In this document: positions 15,441-22,196 of the stretch, piece by piece | Numbering within the stretch: position 1 is the first letter of the stretch | Layout of the letters: every line of letters begins with the position of its first letter | Assembly (NCBI GenBank): GCA_964596775.1 | Contig: CAZQVN010000052.1 | Coordinates: forward strand, 1-25,580 | Reading direction: 5' to 3' | Origin: CAZQVN01 sp964596775 | GTDB taxonomy: Bacteria > Eisenbacteria > RBG-16-71-46 > JABDJR01 > JAWXBZ01 | Length of the DNA stretch: 25,580 bases | Made by a program: the position numbers and the translations under genes | Notes under the pieces: model-generated | Told to the model about the DNA's origin: nothing | Seen by the model: only the letters and a program-made list of their open reading frames with translations | The model's database searches: none

Positions 15441-16309
15441 CGGCAACCACCGGTCACGATCCGGCGGCGGAGTCCCCGCGGCGGCGCCGTCCGCGCGCCG
15501 GCGCCGCGCTCTCCCGGCGCAGGTGGCTCACGCGATTCCTGCTCCTCCTCGCGCCCCTGGCCGTGCCGCCGGCTCTCGCTCCGGCTCTCGCGGCGGACGG
15601 CGTCGATACGCTCGAGGTCCGCATGGAGCCCGGAGTCCGGGACCCAGTGTGGGCCGTCCTGCTGGGCCTGTCGTTCGCGGACCGCTACGGAACGCTCACG
15701 GTGGACCGCCTCACCCGCGAGGTGGAGCTGTCCGGGCGCCGGTCCGCGCTCCCCTACCGGATGATGGAGGTCACGGAAAGGTCGCGCGGCGCGCGGCCCC
15801 GCGAGTCCGTGGTGACGACCCGGTTCCGCACCGCGATCGACCTTCCCGTTCCCTACGACATCCTCGGCTATCACCCCGGATCGTTCCGCGGTACCGACCG
15901 CCTCGTCTTCCGCGAAGTCCGGCTCGGCACCGTGTCGATCGCGCACCATGTCCGGGTGAACGGAAAAGACCGCACCGTCCCGTTCGACCTCGAGGACGTG
16001 CACCTGTTCATCCTTCAGGACGGGCGGCTGGACATCGACATCGACGGCTGGCTGGACGCGCTGGCCGGGGACAAGCTCGACGACACGTCGGTGGCGGGGA
16101 TCGCGGTCTTCCGGCGGAACGGCGGCTGCTTCGGCATGGCGCTCGGCTACACGAAGGAGGGGGACGGCCGCTCCGGAACTCTTTCGTTCAGCGAGGACCG
16201 GATCCTCTATCCGAACCCGCCGGACTTCAAGTCCGCGGCCCGCCAGCTCCGCCGCACGCTCGAGTATTACGAACCGCGCTACCGATCGCCGGTCCGCGAC
16301 GAACGATAG
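15437..16309 (+). CDS. Exported protein of unknown function
   Basis: I do not recognise this 290-aa protein. A basic N-terminal region with SRRRWL (26-31) precedes a hydrophobic stretch (about 34-52, rich in Leu, Ala and Pro) ending in ALA before ADGVDTLEV. This looks like a signal peptide, possibly of Tat type. The mature part is rich in beta strand-like and charged segments, including FRTAIDLPVPYDILGYHP, FREVRLGTVSIAHHVRVNGK and LQDGRLDIDIDGWLDALAG. The GTG at 15437 overlaps the preceding stop (GTGA), so translation is probably coupled to the PEGA protein; no downstream start keeps the signal peptide. The last 31 bp overlap the convergent DUF523 gene. A role in the envelope together with the PEGA protein is inference. 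Confidence 0.65.
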   Translation: MTATTGHDPAAESPRRRRPRAGAALSRRRWLTRFLLLLAPLAVPPALAPALAADGVDTLEVRMEPGVRDPVWAVLLGLSFADRYGTLTVDRLTREVELSGRRSALPYRMMEVTERSRGARPRESVVTTRFRTAIDLPVPYDILGYHPGSFRGTDRLVFREVRLGTVSIAHHVRVNGKDRTVPFDLEDVHLFILQDGRLDIDIDGWLDALAGDKLDDTSVAGIAVFRRNGGCFGMALGYTKEGDGRSGTLSFSEDRILYPNPPDFKSAARQLRRTLEYYEPRYRSPVRDER

Positions 16310-16803
16310 GCTCGCATCCGTTCGAGGAACGCCCGGCAGGCGGCTTCGCCGGCCAGGCCGTCCTCCTCGACGACCGGCAGGTCCGGGCAGCGGGCCCGGA
16401 GCAGCCCGGCGAACAGCCCGGAAGCGCGGCCGCCGACCGCATCACCCTGATGGACGGGCACGCCGGACACGCCGCAGGACGGCGAGTCCTTCTTGAGGAT
16501 GAAACCGCAGAGCCCTTCCCCGAGCAGAGTTCCGATCCGGTCGTCCGCGTAGTCGGTCATGACCGCCGTCAGGTCCCGGCGGGCGTCGATCATCACCAGC
16601 CGCGGCGACGCCGGGTCCCCCTCGAGGCGGATCGGCGGGCGCGGCACGCCGAGCCCGACTTCCAGCTCCGGGCAGACGGGAATCCAGGCGACATGTGGGC
16701 CGAGCGCGGTTTCGATCAGCGGAGCGTGCTTGTGACCCCCGTCGTAGCGGACGGCCCGGCCCAGCAGGCAGGAGGAGATGCCGACCGGAAGCCGGTCGTC
16801 CAT
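16279..16803 (-). CDS. DUF523 family protein
   Basis: This 174-aa protein matches the DUF523 family: PVGISSCLLGRAVRYDGGHK at the N-terminus, IPVCPELEVGLGVPRPPIRL, then ILKKDSPSCGVSG. The conserved cysteines are C12, C44, C99 and C110, suggesting a metal or redox site. The family's biochemical function is not established as far as I know. ATG 16803 overlaps by one base the TAA of the upstream FlgD-Ig protein gene (TAATG), so the two are probably co-transcribed. Its 3' end overlaps the convergent exported-protein gene by 31 bp, leaving no room for a terminator between them. Confidence 0.88.
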   Translation of the reverse strand: MDDRLPVGISSCLLGRAVRYDGGHKHAPLIETALGPHVAWIPVCPELEVGLGVPRPPIRLEGDPASPRLVMIDARRDLTAVMTDYADDRIGTLLGEGLCGFILKKDSPSCGVSGVPVHQGDAVGGRASGLFAGLLRARCPDLPVVEEDGLAGEAACRAFLERMRAYRSSRTGDR

Positions 16804-17702
16804 TACCGGCGGAGGATCATGCGGTTCACTTCGCGCACCGCGCCGGACTCGAACACGTAGAAATAGACGCCGGCGGGAAGGGGTCGGCCCTGATCGTCGG
16901 CGCCGTTCCAGAGGACGCGCGCGGGTCCGGCGGGATGCTCCCCGTCATGAAGGGCGCGGACGAGCGCCCCGCCGATCGAGTAGATGTCGATCCGCACCCG
17001 GGCCGGCGCCGGCAGGACGAACCCGATGCTCGTTTCCGGAGTGAACGGATTCGGGCTGTTCTGGAGAACCACCGGCCGGGAGACCCCCTCCGGAAGGGGT
17101 GCGCCGGTCTGCGCGCAGGGCACCGTGGACGTCGTCGCGCCGGCGAAGTTCCGCGGCGTCGGCGTGCCGAGGAGGAACGTGGCCGTCGAGGAACGGAAGT
17201 TCGCGGCCTGGTCCGGACCGGGAGCCGGATCGGCCCCCTGATCGCCGTAGCGCACCTCGTGGATCGTCCCCCAGTTCGTGTTCGGCTCGCATCCGGAATC
17301 GGCGGCGAGCCGGATGACGCCGCCGGCCGGATCGAGGACGCCGTCCGGAATGAGAAGGTCGGGCACGATGCCGGTGGACGTCTGGAAGGACGGCGTGGCG
17401 AGGAGGAACGTCTGGGTGGTCGTGTACGTTTCGCCGTTCCCGTGCCCGACGAAAACGGGTTTGGCGAAGAACGTGTGCGTGCCGCCGACGGTGCGCTGAA
17501 TCGACAGCGACGTGCACTGCCGGAAGAACTGGTTGATGAAGTAGGGTTTCAGCTCGATGTACTGGGCATCCGTCGAACCGGTGGCGCACTGGGTGAAGTA
17601 CTCGTTGATACGCACCGTGTGGACATCGGCCCGGGCTTCGGTGGCGCCGGCGATCAGGGCGAGGACTCCGAGGCAGGCGGAAATTCCAGCACGAGGTTTC
17701 AT
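16803..17702 (-). CDS. Secreted protein with lamin-tail-like and C-terminal FlgD-Ig (T9SS-type sorting) domains
   Basis: The 299-aa product has a signal peptide (MKPRAGISACLGVLALIAG, cleavage near ARA before DVHT). The mature N-terminal part begins VRINEYFTQC and includes AQYIELKPYF, which resembles lamin-tail domains found in bacterial surface proteins. The last about 90 residues (from VVLQNSPNPFTPETSIGFVL to EVNRMILRR, with LWNGADDQGRPLPAGVYFY) are a FlgD-Ig/T9SS type A sorting-like domain, common in the FCB group and Eisenbacteria-like genomes. The protein is therefore probably secreted or anchored at the surface; which secretion machine is used cannot be seen here. ATG 17702 has AGGGAG six bases upstream. 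It is followed by the DUF523 gene. Confidence 0.82.
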   Translation of the reverse strand: MKPRAGISACLGVLALIAGATEARADVHTVRINEYFTQCATGSTDAQYIELKPYFINQFFRQCTSLSIQRTVGGTHTFFAKPVFVGHGNGETYTTTQTFLLATPSFQTSTGIVPDLLIPDGVLDPAGGVIRLAADSGCEPNTNWGTIHEVRYGDQGADPAPGPDQAANFRSSTATFLLGTPTPRNFAGATTSTVPCAQTGAPLPEGVSRPVVLQNSPNPFTPETSIGFVLPAPARVRIDIYSIGGALVRALHDGEHPAGPARVLWNGADDQGRPLPAGVYFYVFESGAVREVNRMILRR

Positions 17703-17801
17703 GAAGGGCTCCCTGGTGTCGGCCTGGACAGGAACATGGGACTCGGAGCGGCCGGCGGTCTGAACTGGCCCCGATGCCGGGGCCCTGCCGTCGAGGCCTT
17801 G

Positions 17802-17810
17802 AGTTTACCA
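17802..17810 (-). promoter_or_regulatory. Candidate extended -10 promoter for the FlgD-Ig gene
   Basis: On the minus strand TGG-TAAACT forms an extended -10-like element, about 100 bases before the ATG at 17702. No matching -35 is seen at 16-18 bases. The 174-bp gap (17703-17876) otherwise holds only short GC-rich inverted repeats and no other gene. The same TAAACT hexamer occurs before the reductase-subunit gene at 18875-18870. Confidence 0.25.
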
Positions 17811-17876
17811 CTCATCGGCGCGGGTCGCGACAGGTGATTCGGGGAGCGTGATTCCGGGGGGCGGTCCGGCGGAAAA

Positions 17877-18860
17877 TCAGCCGGCGAGGTCTTCCAGCGC
17901 GCGGCGGACCCAGACCCGGACCATCTGCTTCCGCCAGTAGCGGTCATGATCCGTGTTGTCCATCGGCCGCGCCGGAATGTAGGCCTTGTCGGCGGCGGCC
18001 TCGATGGTCGCCGCGGCGAGCGGCTTCCCTTCCAGTTCGGCTTCCGCGTCCAGGCAGCGCAGGGGCGCGGACGACACTCCGCCGAGAAAGATCCGGGCCG
18101 ATTCCACGACGGATCCCGTTCCGAACTTCAGGTGCGCGGCGGCGCCGAGCACGGGAAAGTCGAACGCGCCGCGCCGGCGGAGTTTCCGGTAGGACGCCTT
18201 CCAGCCGTTGACCGCCGGGAGGCGGATACCGGTGATCAGTTCATCCGGCTTCTTGTGCAGGTAGTCGATGCCGTCGTTGTTGTAGAGTTCCTCGGCCCGG
18301 ACCGTCCGCTCCCCCCGGATGGACCTGAGAATCACCACGGCGTCCATGGCGCAGAGAACCGGCACGGCATCGCTGGACTGCACCGCCAGGCACTTCGAGC
18401 TCCCCGGCGCCACCCAGCACACGCTGCCGTCCTTCTTGAGGCAGAAGTTGATCCCCTTTCGCCACTCGTAGTTCTGGTCCCAGTAGTTGCAGCGCGTGTC
18501 GAGACAGAGATTTCCGCCGATCGTTCCCATGTTCCGGAGCTGCGGCGTGGAAATCGTCCGGATGGCGTACGCGAGGCCCGGATAGGCGGCGGCCACGTCC
18601 GGGTTGCGCTCGATGTCGGTCAGGGTCACTCCGGACCCGATCGTCATTCCCGTGTCCGGCGAGCCGGTTATGCCGGAGATCTCCCGGACGCGGCGAAGGC
18701 CGACGACCGTCTTCGGCGTCATCTGCCGCCGCTTCATGTTCGGATAGAGGTCGGTGCCGCCGGCCACGAGCATGGCCGAGGGGCCCTCTCCGGAGAGTAT
18801 GGTCACGGCTTCATCGGCGGTGACCGGCTGGCGGTAGGTGAATTTCGGGAGTCGCATCAT
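17877..18860 (-). CDS. FAD-binding subunit resembling 4-hydroxybenzoyl-CoA reductase beta subunit
   Basis: This 327-aa protein is the FAD-binding (CoxM/subunit M type) member of the xanthine dehydrogenase family. It shows the FAD motifs VAGGTDLYPN (32-41) and TIGGNLC (113-119) and the C-terminal CO-dehydrogenase flavoprotein domain (LRRRGAFDFPVLGAAAHL onward). An extra loop carries C124, C140, C148 and C157, spaced 16, 8 and 9 apart, the pattern I recall for the additional [4Fe-4S] cluster in the beta subunit of 4-hydroxybenzoyl-CoA reductase, where it helps feed electrons towards reduction of the aromatic ring. The usual molybdenum (alpha) and 2Fe-2S (gamma) subunit genes are absent on either side. 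Start ATGATG at 18860 has no Shine-Dalgarno but a promoter just upstream. Family assignment is strong; substrate and partners are unknown. Confidence 0.85.
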   Translation of the reverse strand: MMRLPKFTYRQPVTADEAVTILSGEGPSAMLVAGGTDLYPNMKRRQMTPKTVVGLRRVREISGITGSPDTGMTIGSGVTLTDIERNPDVAAAYPGLAYAIRTISTPQLRNMGTIGGNLCLDTRCNYWDQNYEWRKGINFCLKKDGSVCWVAPGSSKCLAVQSSDAVPVLCAMDAVVILRSIRGERTVRAEELYNNDGIDYLHKKPDELITGIRLPAVNGWKASYRKLRRRGAFDFPVLGAAAHLKFGTGSVVESARIFLGGVSSAPLRCLDAEAELEGKPLAAATIEAAADKAYIPARPMDNTDHDRYWRKQMVRVWVRRALEDLAG

Positions 18861-18869
18861 GGCCGGGGC

Positions 18870-18899
18870 AGTTTAAGGGCCGCCGGGGGAGGGTGGCAA
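18870..18899 (-). promoter_or_regulatory. Candidate sigma70-type promoter of the reductase-subunit gene
   Basis: On the minus strand TTGCCA (18899-18894), an 18-base spacer and TAAACT (18875-18870) resemble a -35/-10 pair. The -10 ends nine bases before the ATG at 18860, so the 5' leader would be only a few bases and the mRNA would be nearly leaderless. There is no Shine-Dalgarno in that space. Confidence 0.45.
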
Positions 18900-18941
18900 G
18901 GCGCACCGGCGGCGCGATTCGCCGGAGAAGCCCGATCGCGC

Positions 18942-18947
18942 TACACT
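18942..18947 (+). promoter_or_regulatory. Candidate -10 element directly before the ABC exporter start
   Basis: TACACT lies exactly six bases before the ATG at 18954, the distance at which transcription would begin on the start codon itself. Only a weak -35-like TTCGCC is seen upstream (around 18918). No ribosome-binding site precedes the ATG. Confidence 0.35.
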
Positions 18948-18953
18948 CCGGCC

Positions 18954-20834
18954 ATGAAGCCCGCCTCCGACAGGAAGAAGAGCGTGGACCTCAAGGCGAT
19001 CTGGCCCGAGGTCTGGAAGCTCGTGAAGCCGCGCCGCGGCATCCTGCTCCTCGGCTTCGTGCTCATGCTCGTCAACCGCCTCGCCGGCCTCGTCCTTCCC
19101 GCCTCGACGAAATTCGTCATCGACGACGTCATCGGGGCCCGGAACGTGGCCCTCCTCCTCCCCATCGTCCTCGGCGTCGTCACCGCCACGCTGATCCAGG
19201 GGGTCACCTCCTACTCGCTGACCCAGCTCCTGTCCAAGGCGGCGCAGCGCCTCATCACGGAAATGCGCGAGAAGGTCCAGCACCACGTGGGGCGTCTGCA
19301 GGTGGCGTACTACGACGACACCACGTCCGGGGCGCTCGTGTCGCGGATCATGAGCGACGTCGAGGGGATCCGGAACCTGATCGGCACCGGCCTCGTGCAG
19401 TTCGCCGGAGGACTCGTCACCGCGGTGATCGCGCTCGTCGTGCTTCTCCGGATCAGCCCGGTGATGACGCTCCTCGCGTTCGGCGTCCTCCTCGTCTTCG
19501 GCGTCGTGCTGCAGCGGGCGTTCACGGTGATCCGCCCGATCTTCCGGGAGCGCGGAAAGATCAACGCCGAGGTGACCGGGCGGCTGACGGAATCGCTCGG
19601 CGCCGTGCGCGTGGTCAAGGGATACCACGCCGAGGAACGGGAGCACTCGGTGTTCGCCGCCGGGGTGAAGCGCCTGCTCGACAACGTGCTGAAGACGATC
19701 ACCGCCACGTCGCTCATGGGCCTGTCGTCCACGATGCTGCTCGGCCTGGTCGGGGCACTCGTGATGTTCTTCGGGGCGCGCCAGGTCCTGTCCGGGTCGA
19801 TGACGCTCGGCGGACTGATGACGTACACGATGTTCCTCGGCTACCTCGTGGCGCCGGTCTTCCAGATCGTGGCCATCGGCACCCAGATCACCGAGGCGCT
19901 GGCCGGCCTCGAGCGCACGCGCGAGGTCCTCTCGGAGCGCCCCGAGGACGAGGATCCGAAGCGCACGGTCCGGCTCGACCGGCTCGGCGGCGACATCCGG
20001 TTCGACACCGTCCGCTTCGCCTACTCCGAAGGGGAAACCGTCCTCCACGACATCTCCTTCCACGCCCCGCCCGGCACGGTGACCGCCCTCGTCGGACCGT
20101 CCGGCGCGGGCAAGTCGACGATCATCGGCCTCGTGTCCGCCTTCCACTCCCCCGCAGCCGGCACGGTGACGGTCGACGGCATCGACCTGTCGACGATCCG
20201 CCTCGATTCGTACCGCACGAAGCTCGGCGTCGTGCTTCAGGACACGTTCCTGTTCGCCGGGTCGATCCGCGAGAACGTGGCGTTCTCCCGGCCGGACGCC
20301 TCCGGGGAAGCGATCCGGGAGGCCTGCCGGATCGCCCGGGTGGACGAGTTCGCCGAGCGCTTTCCGGACGGCTACGACACGGTTGTCGGCGAGCGGGGCG
20401 TCAAGCTGTCCGGCGGCCAGAAACAGCGCGTGTCGATCGCGCGGGCGCTGCTGGCCGACCCGCGGATCCTCATACTCGACGAGGCCACCTCGAGCCTCGA
20501 CTCGGAATCGGAGGCGCTGATCCAGGCCGGTTTGTCACGGCTCATGGAAGGGCGGACCACGTTCGTGATCGCGCACCGCCTGTCCACGATCCGCAAGGCG
20601 GACCAGATCCTCGTCGTCGAGGGGGGGCGGATCGCCGAGCGGGGCAACCACGAACACTTGTACAACCTCGGCGGGCGGTACTACGATCTGTACACGCGAC
20701 AACATGGGCTGGAGAAGAACCTGTTCCTGGCACCCGGTGAAGGGGACCGGGTCGACTCCGAGGGAAAGCCGACCGCCGGCCGCGCAGCGCGCGAACCGGG
20801 TGCGGTGGATCTGTTGCGACGTCCTGGAGGGTGA
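18954..20834 (+). CDS. MsbA-type ABC transporter (fused membrane and ATPase domains)
   Basis: This 626-aa half-transporter has an N-terminal six-helix exporter domain (about 25-320, first helix GILLLGFVLMLVNRLAGLVL) and a C-terminal ATPase. The ATPase shows Walker A GPSGAGKST (381-389), Q-loop GVVLQDTFLF, signature LSGGQKQR (485-492), Walker B/D-loop LILDEATSSLD (about 506-516) and H-loop FVIAHRLSTI. It should work as a homodimer or with a partner. MsbA/Lol-like lipid export or multidrug export are both possible; substrate cannot be assigned. A tail of about 45 residues after the ATPase is Arg/Gly-rich. I chose ATG 18954, which starts the first plausible cytoplasmic segment; the open frame upstream runs antisense to the reductase gene. 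The cupin gene follows one base after the stop. Confidence 0.9.
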   Translation: MKPASDRKKSVDLKAIWPEVWKLVKPRRGILLLGFVLMLVNRLAGLVLPASTKFVIDDVIGARNVALLLPIVLGVVTATLIQGVTSYSLTQLLSKAAQRLITEMREKVQHHVGRLQVAYYDDTTSGALVSRIMSDVEGIRNLIGTGLVQFAGGLVTAVIALVVLLRISPVMTLLAFGVLLVFGVVLQRAFTVIRPIFRERGKINAEVTGRLTESLGAVRVVKGYHAEEREHSVFAAGVKRLLDNVLKTITATSLMGLSSTMLLGLVGALVMFFGARQVLSGSMTLGGLMTYTMFLGYLVAPVFQIVAIGTQITEALAGLERTREVLSERPEDEDPKRTVRLDRLGGDIRFDTVRFAYSEGETVLHDISFHAPPGTVTALVGPSGAGKSTIIGLVSAFHSPAAGTVTVDGIDLSTIRLDSYRTKLGVVLQDTFLFAGSIRENVAFSRPDASGEAIREACRIARVDEFAERFPDGYDTVVGERGVKLSGGQKQRVSIARALLADPRILILDEATSSLDSESEALIQAGLSRLMEGRTTFVIAHRLSTIRKADQILVVEGGRIAERGNHEHLYNLGGRYYDLYTRQHGLEKNLFLAPGEGDRVDSEGKPTAGRAAREPGAVDLLRRPGG

Positions 20835-20835
20835 C

Positions 20836-21348
20836 ATGCGCGTTCTGACCGCCGGCGATGTGATCCGCAAGCTCGGCCTCAAGCCGCTCGACCGGGAGGG
20901 CGGTTTCTTCCGCGAAACCTACCGATCCGAGATCGCCTTTCCGCAGGAGGTGCTTCCCGACGGGTACATCGGGCCCCGGGCCGTTTCCAGCGCCATCTAC
21001 TACCTGCTCACGCCGGAGTCGTTTTCGGCGCTGCACCGCCTCCCCGGAGACGAGATCTTCCACTTCTATATGGGCGACCCCGTGGAGATGCTCCAGCTCG
21101 GACCGGATGGAACCGGGCGGAAAGTCGTGATGGGTCACGACCTGACCGTCGGAATGCTGCCCCAGCTTCTCGTTCCGGCCGGTGTCTGGCAGGGGACCCG
21201 TCTCAGGGAAGACGGGCGGTTTGCCCTGTTCGGCACGACGATGGCCCCCGGGTTCGACTTCCAGGACCTGGAGATCGGGACCAGGGCGGCGCTCATCGAA
21301 ATGTATCCGACCTTCGCGCGGGACATCGTGGCCCTGACGCGATCGTGA
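20836..21348 (+). CDS. DUF985 cupin-superfamily protein
   Basis: The 170-aa protein matches the DUF985 cupins: LGLKPLDREGGFFRETYRS near the N-terminus, SSAIYYLLTPESFSALHRLP, DEIFHFYMGDPVEMLQL and LLVPAGVWQGTRL. A cupin fold with metal-binding His/Glu is expected (HRLPGDEIFHFY), but no enzymatic role is established for the family as far as I know. ATG 20836 sits five bases after a clear GGAGG (20826-20830), which decides the start against the longer open frame from 20704. It is one base after the ABC exporter stop, and its stop overlaps the GNAT start, so the three genes look like one transcript. Confidence 0.88.
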   Translation: MRVLTAGDVIRKLGLKPLDREGGFFRETYRSEIAFPQEVLPDGYIGPRAVSSAIYYLLTPESFSALHRLPGDEIFHFYMGDPVEMLQLGPDGTGRKVVMGHDLTVGMLPQLLVPAGVWQGTRLREDGRFALFGTTMAPGFDFQDLEIGTRAALIEMYPTFARDIVALTRS

Positions 21349-21866
21349 CCGGAGCGCTCCCCGATGCGGAGCGCATCCGGTTCCGGCACCTCGTCCCCGG
21401 CGACCTCGACGCGCTCTTCCATCTCTACGGCGACCCCGAAATCCGTCGCCACTTTCCCGACGGCGTCCGGACCCGCGAGGAAACGCGGGAGGAACTCGAG
21501 TGGTTCCGGAACGGCCACCCGCGCCGCCCCGAACTCGGCCTCTGGGCCACCGAACTCAAGGAAGACGGTACGTTCCTCGGCCGTTCCGGGCTGCTGCCGT
21601 GGACGATCGAAGGCGTGGAGGAAGTGGAGATCGCCTACATGGTGGCGAAGGAGCACTGGCGGCGCGGCTACGGTGCGGAGGTCGCGCGGGCGCTGGTCCG
21701 CCACGGGTTCGCGACACTCGGCCTGCCGCGATTGATCGCGCTGATCGACCCGGGTCACGCGGCGTCGATCCGCACGGCGGTGAGCGCCGGACTCGCCTTC
21801 GAGAAGCGGGTGGTCATGGACGGAGTGGCGAGTGATGTCTATGCTGTCCTGAACAGCACCCGATGA
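21345..21866 (+). CDS. GNAT-family N-acetyltransferase (RimJ/RimL-like)
   Basis: This 173-aa protein carries a GNAT fold: IRFRHLVPGDLDALFHLYGD at the N-terminus, LWATELKEDGTFLGRSGL, a strand VEEVEIAYMVAKEHWRRGYG that holds the acetyl-CoA-binding RRGYGAE loop, and LIALIDPGHAASIRTAVSAGL typical of the RimJ/RimL-like group. The natural substrate may be a protein N-terminus or a small molecule; sequence does not decide. The start is GTG at 21345, overlapping the cupin stop as GTGA. A hairpin follows within 10 bases of its stop. Confidence 0.88.
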   Translation: MTGALPDAERIRFRHLVPGDLDALFHLYGDPEIRRHFPDGVRTREETREELEWFRNGHPRRPELGLWATELKEDGTFLGRSGLLPWTIEGVEEVEIAYMVAKEHWRRGYGAEVARALVRHGFATLGLPRLIALIDPGHAASIRTAVSAGLAFEKRVVMDGVASDVYAVLNSTR

Positions 21867-21873
21867 GAGCAGG

Positions 21874-21890
21874 CGGCACGCGAGGTGCCG
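21874..21890 (+). terminator. Hairpin after the GNAT gene
   Basis: CGGCAC and GTGCCG form a perfect six-base stem with loop GCGAG, 7 bases after the GNAT stop. There is no T-run after it, so it may be a weak terminator or a 3'-end RNA structure. The rest of 21867-21962 shows no gene. Confidence 0.35.
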
Positions 21891-21962
21891 ATCTCGTGTC
21901 GTCTCCGGAATCTTCCGCGCGCCGGGAGCCTCCGCCACCGTCATACCCGAAAGGACATCACA

Positions 21963-22037
21963 TTGAAATTCTTCAAGGTCATCGGAGCGGCGCTGGCCCT
22001 CCTCACCACGACCGTTCCCGCGTTTGGCCAGGCCTGA
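21963..22037 (+). pseudogene. Signal-peptide start of the beta-barrel gene, cut off by in-frame TGA codons
   Basis: A TTG codon at 21963, eight bases after AGGA in GAAAGGACATCACA, opens a 24-residue reading frame that is a textbook signal peptide: basic KFFK, hydrophobic VIGAALALL, then VPAFGQA. It ends at TGA 22035-22037, with a second in-frame TGA at 22041-22043. The same frame then continues without a stop into the beta-barrel body (22044-23051). The TGAs lie in a near-tandem repeat GGCCTGAGC/GGCCTGAAGC. The -1 frame reads through this point (GLSGLKQPLDPQNR), so a pair of compensating frameshifts or sequencing errors could explain it. I read it as the detached 5' end of one gene. Confidence 0.6.
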
Positions 22038-22196
22038 GCGGCCTGAAGCAACCCCTCGATCCCCAGAACCGGGGATCCGGGGGACGGGGCCGGTCTGGCC
22101 TCGCGCGCTGGAACACTCCGTGTCGGCCTGAACATCGGCGGCGGACTGAACTATGACGGAGGGCACGAGGAGACGCACGGGCTCGATGCCGGGGGG

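Noticed and set aside
17800..17814. TGAGT/ACTCA five-base hairpin in the gap upstream of the FlgD-Ig gene
   Set aside because: The stem is too short to call a terminator or operator and it overlaps the candidate -10 element.
17946..18953. A 336-codon upstream extension of the ABC exporter frame
   Set aside because: It runs antisense through the reductase-subunit gene, is not conserved-looking, and the ATG at 18954 gives the normal exporter N-terminus.
22035..22043. The two TGA codons as recoded sense codons (selenocysteine or an alternative code)
   Set aside because: TGA is the ordinary stop for most genes in the window, no selenocysteine insertion structure is visible, and two TGAs just after a signal peptide do not fit known selenoproteins.
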